Origin: DASVVT01 sp036386415 | Lineage (GTDB): Bacteria > Acidobacteriota > Blastocatellia > Pyrinomonadales > Pyrinomonadaceae | Assembly: GCA_036386415.1 (NCBI GenBank) | Contig: DASVVT010000035.1 | Location: forward strand, 44,991-108,990 | Length of the DNA stretch: 64,000 nt | Direction: 5' to 3' | Part shown: positions 53,694-61,000 of the stretch, in pieces | Numbering within the stretch: the stretch's first letter is position 1 | Layout of the letters: the number at the start of each line of letters is the position of its first letter | Position numbers and translations under genes: made by a program | The notes under the pieces: model-generated | The model's input: only the letters and a program-made list of their open reading frames with translations | The model's database searches: none | Told to the model about the DNA's origin: nothing

Positions 53694-53723
53694 AGTATAG
53701 GAAGATATAAAGTTACCTATACT
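53694..53723. promoter_or_regulatory. Inverted repeat upstream of the LuxR-type regulator
   Basis: AGTATAGG (53694-53701) and its complement CCTATACT (53716-53723) are separated by 14 A/T-rich bases, with arm centres two helical turns apart. This is the usual layout of a dimeric repressor or activator site. It lies about 290 bases before the regulator start. No protein partner can be named. Confidence 0.35.
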
Positions 53724-53767
53724 TAAGGGCAGTCAATATACGTGGCTTGATAAGAGAAGGGCAACTA

Positions 53768-53855
53768 CCATTTGTCCCTATTTACAGGGACATGATTCTC
53801 TCTTTTGAGAGTAGTTTTAGGGACGATGATACCTCGCCGGTAGTACATTTGTACC
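53768..53855 (-). promoter_or_regulatory. Shared two-palindrome regulatory module, copy B
   Basis: The partner of 28942-29030. It carries TGTCCCTATTTACAGGGACA (a perfect TGTCCCT/AGGGACA inverted repeat), a CTCTC/GAGAG hairpin not found in copy A, GATACC-CG-CGG, and GTACATTTGTAC, at the same spacing within one base. It lies about 360 bases upstream of the LuxR-type start, in the same orientation relative to the downstream gene as copy A. No gene is seen in 53405-53933. Confidence 0.55.
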
Positions 53856-53933
53856 GATACCAGGTGATTTTATGATCTTCCTGCGCAATACGAATTGTGG
53901 AGTGGCTTTTCAGGAGTTGGCGCGCAAGGCAGC

Positions 53934-54620
53934 TCAATCCGGCGACTTGATGAGGCCATGGCGGTAGGCATAAACCAGCAGCTCCAGACGGCCTCCTTTG
54001 ATCTCCAGCTTATTGTAGATTCTGGAGAGATTGTTGCGGGCGGTTGATAAGGCTATATTCATGCTTTCAGCGATCTGCTTATTATCTAGCCCTTCGCCTA
54101 TATGAGTGATGATCTCACGTTCCGTCGGAGTGAGGCTCGCGATCTTGATCTTTTCGGAATCATTTTCCTCGACTGCGTTCGCCCGTTTCCTGCTCATCAA
54201 CCTATTCGCTGCTCCCGGCTCGAACCAGTAATCGCCAGTATAGCGAACTTTCTCGATGGCGTTGAGTAGCTCGGACGCACCTTGCTCTTTGAGCACCATG
54301 CCTTTCGCGCCGAGTTCCATGGCGCGGTCACGTTTTTTCACATCGAGCACCCCCGTGAGGATGATGACCCCCGCTCCCGCAGCGACTTCAAGAAGCTGTG
54401 GGAGCAAAGTGAGGCCACTCTCATGGCCCAGATCAAGGTCGAGTATGATGATGTCGGGTTGCTCACGAGAAGCTACCTTGAGAGCGTCGGCGCAACTACC
54501 CGTCTCACCGATGACGGCCATGTCAGGACGGCTTTGAATCAAGTCGCGTAGTCCCTCACGAATAATCTTGTGGTCGTCAATAAGGAGGACGCGGATGGGG
54601 TCTGTCTGGGTAGTTGGCAT
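53934..54620 (-). CDS. NarL/FixJ-type response regulator
   Basis: 228 residues. The receiver domain has the Asp15-Asp16 pocket, phospho-acceptor Asp61 (IILDLDLGHESG), Thr89 and Lys111. The output domain is a LuxR/GerE HTH at about 165-225 (LTPTEREIITHIGEGLDNKQIAESMNIALSTARNNLSRIYNKL). It is the partner of the histidine kinase gene 24 bases upstream on the same strand. It would bind promoters of the EPS or associated genes upon phosphorylation. Targets are not visible, although the palindromic modules nearby are candidates. Confidence 0.93.
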   Translation of the reverse strand: MPTTQTDPIRVLLIDDHKIIREGLRDLIQSRPDMAVIGETGSCADALKVASREQPDIIILDLDLGHESGLTLLPQLLEVAAGAGVIILTGVLDVKKRDRAMELGAKGMVLKEQGASELLNAIEKVRYTGDYWFEPGAANRLMSRKRANAVEENDSEKIKIASLTPTEREIITHIGEGLDNKQIAESMNIALSTARNNLSRIYNKLEIKGGRLELLVYAYRHGLIKSPD

Positions 54621-54644
54621 TTGAAAAATGGGGGTTCATTCCAC

Positions 54645-56351
54645 CTAGAGTGGAATCCTTACTTCTACAACGGTGCGGCCTCTTTTCTGCGGCTCGACAT
54701 GCGCCTCGCCGCCAAGGGCTTCGGCGCGCTCAGTGATCGAGCGCGGGATAAAGGGCTTAGCAGCCGCGTCTCCAGGGGCGTCATCATTTTCGGCCCGCAG
54801 GATAAAATTACTATCCTGAGAATCCAAGCTAATTTTGACGCCCGTCGCCTTAGTATGCCTTCTGACATTACTGAGAGCCTCATGTATAAACTGAAAAACT
54901 TCGGCAGCAAGTCGATCGCTGATGCTCAAACCGGTCTTGCAGTCAATTTCTACAGTGATGCCGTAGTTTTCGTGAAACTGCGCAGCTTGGCGGCGTATCG
55001 CCGCCAAGAGGTCGTCCTGAAGCTTCCCGGTGGCTTTGAGGTCGCGCACGTAGCTGCGCAATCCGGTCACTTCGCGAAATGTGGTCTCGAATAATTGATC
55101 GAGGTCGCCGCCCACGTCAGCACCGGCGGCAAACTTATTGCGGATGGCCGCCACTTTGTATTGTAGTCCGATGTATGGCTGAATCACACTATCATGAATA
55201 TCGCGCGCGATCTTTTGGCGTTCCTGCTCGGCTGCATTTGAGGCGAGTCGATCTAGAAGGCGAATATTATCTAGAACCGGCATCGCTTGTTCGATGAGCT
55301 GAACGAGAAAGTCCACATCAGATTCACCGAAGAGGCCTCTGCGCCCGGCGAGATAGAGTCTGCCCAACGCCTGACCCTTAATCTGTATGGGTATGGAAAT
55401 AAATGAATCTGTCTCAAATATCGCAGCCAACACCTCACTAGCCTCCCGCCCCTCCGATGTGCGCGCATCCCCGATCAGATCAAGAGCATAGTAGCCTGCT
55501 TGAAATGACACCCACAGGCGCTGTATGCCGTTGTAAACGACCGCAATATTCTCCGGCAGAGTGAGTAGTTTGCGAGCCAATTCTGCTGGCACTTTCTCGG
55601 AGCGTACATCTTCATCTGGCTGAGAGCGCTTAATTTGCGTAAAGCTGTATTCGCCTGCGTTCGGATCATAAGTGATGAGCAAACAGACATCGGCATCATA
55701 GAAGTCGCGCAGTTTTTTCATCAATGAAGTGGTGGTGTGTTCGACCCCGAATCGGGGGTTGGAGACCCTATTGGCCTCTTTAAGTAGGGCAAGCCGCCGC
55801 TTAAGTTTAATTTCGGCATCCCCCCAGTGAGCTACCATATAGCCAAGCGCGAGCAGGTAGATGGGACGCAGCAGAAATCGGTTCAACTCGACCCGTTGCC
55901 CGGCGGGGGCTGTAGCATAACCGAGAACGGTAAACAATAAGGCTGATAAAATTGTGACCTGTAGGCCAGCTTTAAACCCCCACCGGAAAGATGCGACCAG
56001 TATGGGGAAGAAGAAAAAGAAGAAGAAGATGCTATTCGTCCCGCTGCTGAGAGAAATAAGCAATAAGTACCAGCCAACGTCCACCCAGTGTGTCGCCTGA
56101 GCAGATAGGGTCGGGCGACTGCGAATTGACAGAAAGTAAAGAACAGCGCTGTAAGCGCTGTAGAGTGCTAGTGTAATATAAGTCAGGGCGACATTGTGGT
56201 CAGGTTCGGACGGGTCAATATAGATGATCACTAGCGCCGACGAGGCCAAGATCAGCCTCATCAGACCAATAATCTGATTATCTACAGAATCAAGAGGTGG
56301 GTGGTCACGACCCGCCGAGGAGCGGGAACGATCCTTGACGATTAGACTCAT
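54645..56351 (-). CDS. NarL-type sensor histidine kinase with membrane and GAF domains
   Basis: 568 residues. The N-terminus has about six hydrophobic segments (25-180), a membrane sensor of unknown ligand, including a run of seven Phe at about 109-115. A GAF-like domain (about 205-365) follows, then the HisKA_3 dimerisation helix with the phospho-acceptor His386 (ERQKIARDIHDSVIQPY), and an HATPase_c region with FIHEALSNVRRHTKAT (N box) and ERAEALGGEAHVE (G box). It phosphorylates the NarL-type regulator encoded 24 bases downstream. The encoded pair is upstream of the EPS genes, so it may sense envelope or redox state; the signal is unknown. Confidence 0.92.
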   Translation of the reverse strand: MSLIVKDRSRSSAGRDHPPLDSVDNQIIGLMRLILASSALVIIYIDPSEPDHNVALTYITLALYSAYSAVLYFLSIRSRPTLSAQATHWVDVGWYLLLISLSSGTNSIFFFFFFFPILVASFRWGFKAGLQVTILSALLFTVLGYATAPAGQRVELNRFLLRPIYLLALGYMVAHWGDAEIKLKRRLALLKEANRVSNPRFGVEHTTTSLMKKLRDFYDADVCLLITYDPNAGEYSFTQIKRSQPDEDVRSEKVPAELARKLLTLPENIAVVYNGIQRLWVSFQAGYYALDLIGDARTSEGREASEVLAAIFETDSFISIPIQIKGQALGRLYLAGRRGLFGESDVDFLVQLIEQAMPVLDNIRLLDRLASNAAEQERQKIARDIHDSVIQPYIGLQYKVAAIRNKFAAGADVGGDLDQLFETTFREVTGLRSYVRDLKATGKLQDDLLAAIRRQAAQFHENYGITVEIDCKTGLSISDRLAAEVFQFIHEALSNVRRHTKATGVKISLDSQDSNFILRAENDDAPGDAAAKPFIPRSITERAEALGGEAHVEPQKRGRTVVEVRIPL

Positions 56352-56449
56352 ACTAGGCTTCCAAAATACTATCGCTTCAAAGGACTGCTCTTAGGTGCGG
56401 TGATTCATATTGAACCGTATCGATTGGGAGCCTCCTTCCACCTTATTTA

Positions 56450-57338
56450 ACCATTGGTGCTAGTTGAAAAAGGTCACGGTTTTATCTCCTAATGTATGGC
56501 GACCAAACCAATACAGAACGGAGACTGAAGACCGTGACCACCGAAGAATTTACCATAGAACTGTTCTTTCGCATTGATGAAGAACTGACGGATGTGCCGA
56601 AGCACTCGCAGGCGCGGCTCTATCGGAGCGAGGTCATCACGTTGGCCTTCTTGTTCGCTCTGAAAGGCGTTGGCAATCGGGCCTTTTATCGCCGGCTCGT
56701 GCGAGATTGGCGTCATCTGTTTCCGAACTTGCCGGAGAGAACACGCTTGTTTCGCCTGTTTCGTTCGCACCGCCATCTGACCGAGCGCTTCATGGCCGAA
56801 GCAAGTGTGATGGGTGTCATTGACTCCTATGGCATCGAGTTGATCCACCCGGTCGGAGAGGGACGCTCGCCCCGGCGATATAGGCGCAAAGGGTTGTCGA
56901 ACCGGCGCTGGATCGTGGGGAGCAAACTCTGTTTGCTCTTGAATCAGGACGGGCTCGTGGTGGCCTGGGAATGCTCGACAGCTAATGTCTCGGACACCCA
57001 TTTTCAGCCTTTGATCCGGCGGTTCGAGCAAGAAATGATTGTGCTTTCGGATACAGGCTTTCATGCCAGAGAAGGCGGTCCCGCGAACTTGAAGGTCTGT
57101 CAGCGCAAGACCTGGCCGGTGCGGATGGTCATTGAGACGGTGCTGTCGATGTTGACTTTGGTCAGTCATTTCAAACATGTCATGCATCGCGTCTGGAGTT
57201 ATTTTGAGATGCGACTTGCGTACACGGTTTCAATGTTCAATGTGTTGGCTCAATGGTACGGCTTACAAGCTGATGCAGATGGAGTGATTCATCTCTCGAT
57301 TGCTGAGTTCAGCTTGTAGTCCAGCTAGCACCAAAGGT
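56450..57338 (+). mobile_element. IS982-family insertion sequence, complete
   Basis: Ends match as inverted repeats (left ACCATTGGTGCTAG at 56450-56463; right complementary with one difference, ACCTTTGGTGCTAG, ending near 57338). Flanking TATTTA at 56444-56449 and 57339-57344 is a target duplication; the exact border could shift by one base. The ACC terminus, length near 0.9 kb and a single transposase gene fit IS982. Its ends and target duplication are intact, which suggests a recent insertion. Confidence 0.85.
56492..57319 (+). CDS. IS982-family transposase
   Basis: 275 residues with a DDE catalytic triad: Asp111 in MGVIDSYGIEL, Asp187 in IVLSDTGFH and Glu215 in MVIETVLSML. The N-terminal part (VITLAFLFALKGVGNRAFYRRL) is the family DNA-binding half. 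The C-terminus (HRVWSYFEMRLAYTVSMFNVLAQW) is characteristic of IS982 enzymes. The frame is intact and the gene fills the element between its terminal repeats. No clear ribosome site precedes the first ATG. An overlapping minus-strand reading (56489-57187) is a shadow. Confidence 0.92.
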   Translation: MYGDQTNTERRLKTVTTEEFTIELFFRIDEELTDVPKHSQARLYRSEVITLAFLFALKGVGNRAFYRRLVRDWRHLFPNLPERTRLFRLFRSHRHLTERFMAEASVMGVIDSYGIELIHPVGEGRSPRRYRRKGLSNRRWIVGSKLCLLLNQDGLVVAWECSTANVSDTHFQPLIRRFEQEMIVLSDTGFHAREGGPANLKVCQRKTWPVRMVIETVLSMLTLVSHFKHVMHRVWSYFEMRLAYTVSMFNVLAQWYGLQADADGVIHLSIAEFSL

Positions 57339-57421
57339 TATTTATCCAAATTCACCTCAAAGCTGAAAGCAGCCGTCCTGCTCCTTTCGCGGGCGATTAA
57401 TTCGGATGACCCTTCATACGC

Positions 57422-57444
57422 TCATTCTTAATTATTAAGGATGA
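57422..57444. repeat. Short palindrome in the IS-to-NRPS gap
   Basis: TCATTCTTAAT and ATTAAGGATGA face each other around one T, with one mismatch. It could be an operator or a weak stem. Elsewhere in 57345-57834 I see no gene, RNA or other clear signal. Confidence 0.25.
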
Positions 57445-57834
57445 ATACATATGTGGGAAATGGCCTGGAGTTCCTCGTCGGGTGGCGAAAACATATTCTA
57501 AATTGAGTCGCTAGTCAACACCGGTAAAGAGAGATATATGGGAAACGGAATAAACATGGTATCCCCTACGTAAGCTCTTAATCTTCGGCCAGACTGGCTG
57601 CAAGATGTGCGTCAGTGGCAAAGTAGATGGATGACATAACCAAATAAGTCCCGTTCTTCATCCTCTTCCTCCTCTACGGGCGGCAGGCAGAACTTCTACG
57701 CTTTTCCTGTATGACGAGCCAGACGATAACGGTTTCGGTGTCCGGCTCTGAGATGGTCAGGCTGGCGCTCTTGGTCGGTTTGAATTAAAGCAGATGGAAA
57801 GTAAGCAGATGAGGAAAAGGCTAAAAAACCCAAT

Positions 57835-58008
57835 AAAATGGTAGGCGCGTGCGGATTTGAACCGCAGACCCCTACCGTGTCAAGGTGCGCCGGACAATTC
57901 TTTATGCTTTCTCTACCGTCACACCACACTAAAAACGGCTCATGCGGCTAGAGAAGTACACTGTAGAAGGCTAAAACGCTGAAGGGAGTCAGGCAAAAGT
58001 CAGGCAAA
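57835..58008 (-). repeat. tRNA-Val(GAC) 3'-half with integrase-arm-like repeats (att-like site, right copy)
   Basis: Positions 57835-57886 are identical to 2935-2986, again encoding the 3' half of tRNA-Val(GAC) ending in CCA on the minus strand with no 5' half. The GCGGCTAGAGAAGT box lies at 57944-57957 and two tandem GTCAGGCAAA repeats at 57988-57997 and 57999-58008. They are at nearly the same distances from the core as in the left copy (58 and about 102 bases, against 59 and 112). The second repeat abuts the NRPS stop codon at 58009. Confidence 0.75.
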
Positions 58009-61000
58009 TTAGCGAGGCAACACAGTCTTCAATTGTTCGGCCAGGACTTGAACGCAGGGTTCCAGGATCATCGTGTGATGCGAACCCGGAACGACACGTA
58101 TATCTACAGGCTGAGAAGAGAGATCATTCCAACCGAGCGACGGATCGCGAGCTTGTAAATTCTCGTAAAGCTCTTCATTGCCCGGAGATGCCTGGGCGGC
58201 CCTGAAGAGCGTGATTCGGCCTCTATAGATTTGCGGCACGTAGCGAGATGCGGCTTCTACCCTGCGCCTGTAACCTTGCAACCAACGGAGGACATCCTCA
58301 AGTCTGATCTCTGGAGGCAGTATCCGAGCTATCTTCAATTGCTCCAGGATATGGTTCAATTGCTCTGTGGGCTCAAGCCGCTGAAGGTGGTCAAATGATA
58401 GTGGTAGATCTCGACCTGTTAATTCTCCAAAATATCCGGCTAGTGTAAAAGGATCATCAATGCCCGGAGGATCATGATAGGCAAACTTATTGGCAGGGAT
58501 CGGCGCTATTGAATCAAGCACGACGAGCAGAGCCACTTCAAAACCCAGTCTTTCGAGTTGCTGGGCCATTTCAAAAGCCACAATTCCGCCGAACGACCAC
58601 CCTCCCAAAAGGTAGGGCCCATTCGTCTCGACCGTCCGCAACGATTCAATGTACTGGGCTGCCATCTCTTCGATCTTGAAGGAAGCGCCATCGGAGTCCT
58701 GTGCCTGTAGTCCGTAGAACGGTTGATCCGATCCCAGATGACGCGCCAGATGGACGTAGTCGATGACACCCCCACCAATCCCATGCACACAGAAGAGAGG
58801 CCGCTTTGAGCCGCCGGGTTGAATTGCGACCAGGGGGAGCGGGGCCAGCGCATTATTTTGGCGTCGCAGAACGCTCGCCAGATGCTCGATAGTCGCTCCT
58901 TGAAAGAGAGCAGCCAAGGGGATAGTCTGCCCGAGCCGCTTCTGAATCTGCGCCATCACCCGCACTGCCAAAAGGGAGTGGCCTCCAAGCTCAAAGAAGT
59001 TGTCCGTCACGCCTATGGGGTGGATGTTAAAGATGTCCTCCCAAATCTTTATTAGCTCAAGCTCCCAAAAATCACGTGGCGCAACGTACCGTTCTTGGAG
59101 GTCCGGTCTTGATTCGTCGGGCGCAGGAAGCGCGCGCCGGTTGACCTTTCCATTGGGCATGAGCGGCAGTTCATCGAGCAGCACGAAGACGGCTGGCACC
59201 ATATACTCCGGCAGCCTCTGCTTCAAATAAGCACGCAGCTCGCTCGTCGCTATTTGTTGCTTTTGATCGACGACCACGTAGGCGATCAGGCGCTTATCTC
59301 CAGGCGCGGTCTCAAGAGTTATGACCGCTGCCTGACGCACTGCTGCGTGCTCGGCGAGCGCCGCTTCGATCTCTCCCAATTCGATACGAAAGCCGCGTAC
59401 CTTCACCTGGTCGTCAAGGCGTCCGAGAAACTCTATATTGCCATCGGCGAGGTAGCGCCCGTGGTCGCCAGTCCTGTATAGGCGCGCACCGCTCTGGTCG
59501 CTGAAGGGATTCGGGATAAACTTCTCTGCCGTTAAATCGGGCCGGTTGAGATACCCTCTCGCCAGGCTGACGCCGCCAATGTACAGCTCACCCGTCACGC
59601 CCACGGGAACGGGTTGCAGGTGAGGATCAAGTATATAAACGGGGGTGTTGAAAACGGGGCGACCGATGGGGATTCTCGACAGTTGACGAATAGCCGCCAC
59701 GTTTGTCCGAGATTCATAAACGGTCGCAGTGATGGTCGCCTCTGTCGGGCCATAGGCGTTGATGAACCTTGACGGATGTCCGGTCAGTTGAGCCCACTTC
59801 TCCAATTTTTCAAGCGAGGGGCTTTCCCCCCCGGTGATGAATAATTTCAAGCACTCTGGCACGGGTCTCTGAAGTCGAGCTATCTCGTCTACCACCTGAT
59901 GCCAGTAGGCGGGGGTCGCGTGCTGCGTCGTGATACCCAACCGCTCACATTCAGAGAGGAAATCTGCGGGAGCTATCTCTAATGGATTTCGATGTAAGAC
60001 GAGGCTTCCTCCGCTGATGAGGGTTGGAAAGATTTCTTCAGCCGCAGCATCGAAGCTGGGTGAGTAGAACTGCAAAGTGCGCGCGCTCGCGTCCAGTCCA
60101 TAAATCTCCACCAGGCTGCGGGCACGCGTCGCAAGCGCTTGATGTGGGATTATCACCCCCTTTGGCAGTCCCGTGGAGCCGGATGTGTAGATTAAGTAGG
60201 CCCGGTTGTCAGCCTTCACCTGGCTAATTGGATTTTTCTCACTCTCTTTGCTGATAACTTTCAGATCGGAATCAAGACAGACTGCCTTGATTTCGCGTGC
60301 GGGTAGTCTTTCAAGAAGGCACTGCTGTGTGAGCAAAGCGGAGACCCCGGCATCCTTGAGCATGAAGGAGAGCCGCTCCTGCGGGTATGCAGGGTCTAAC
60401 GGCACGTATGCTCCGCCAGCCTTCAGTATTCCCAACAGCCCGACTATCATCTCAACCGAGCGCTCCACCATGAGGCCGACATGTGTCTCCGGCCCGACCC
60501 CTAATCTCTGAAGATAATGAGCCACTTGATTGGCTCTGACGTTCAGCTCTCCATAGGTCAGTTGATGCTCCTCAAAGATGACGGCGATTGACGCGGGGTC
60601 GCGCGCCGCCTGTGCCTCGAACAACTGGTGGACATATATCTCTGGCAGATAGTCTCTGGTGTTGTCGTTCCACTCGACGAGCAGTTGATGGCGCTCGGCT
60701 TCACTCAGTAACGGTAGTTCCGAGATGCGCTCGTCTGGATTGGCCGTGATGCTCTCCAGCAGGGTCTGGAAGTGTCCGAGCATCCGCCGGATCGTTGCCG
60801 CCTCAAACAAGTCTACGTTGTATTCCATGAAGCCGTAGAGTCGGCCATCATCCTCCGCCATGGCGAAGCTCAGATCAAACGTCGCTGTCCTCTCCTCGAC
60901 CTCCACGAGTTCTATCTCCAGTCCCGGCAGCTCTAACTTTCCTTGCGGCGCATTCTGCATGAGAAACATGACCTGAAACAGCGGCGCATGACTCAGGTCA

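Noticed and set aside
56489..57187. 232-residue minus-strand ORF over the transposase gene
   Set aside because: It is the antisense shadow of the IS982 transposase, whose DDE triad and frame are intact.
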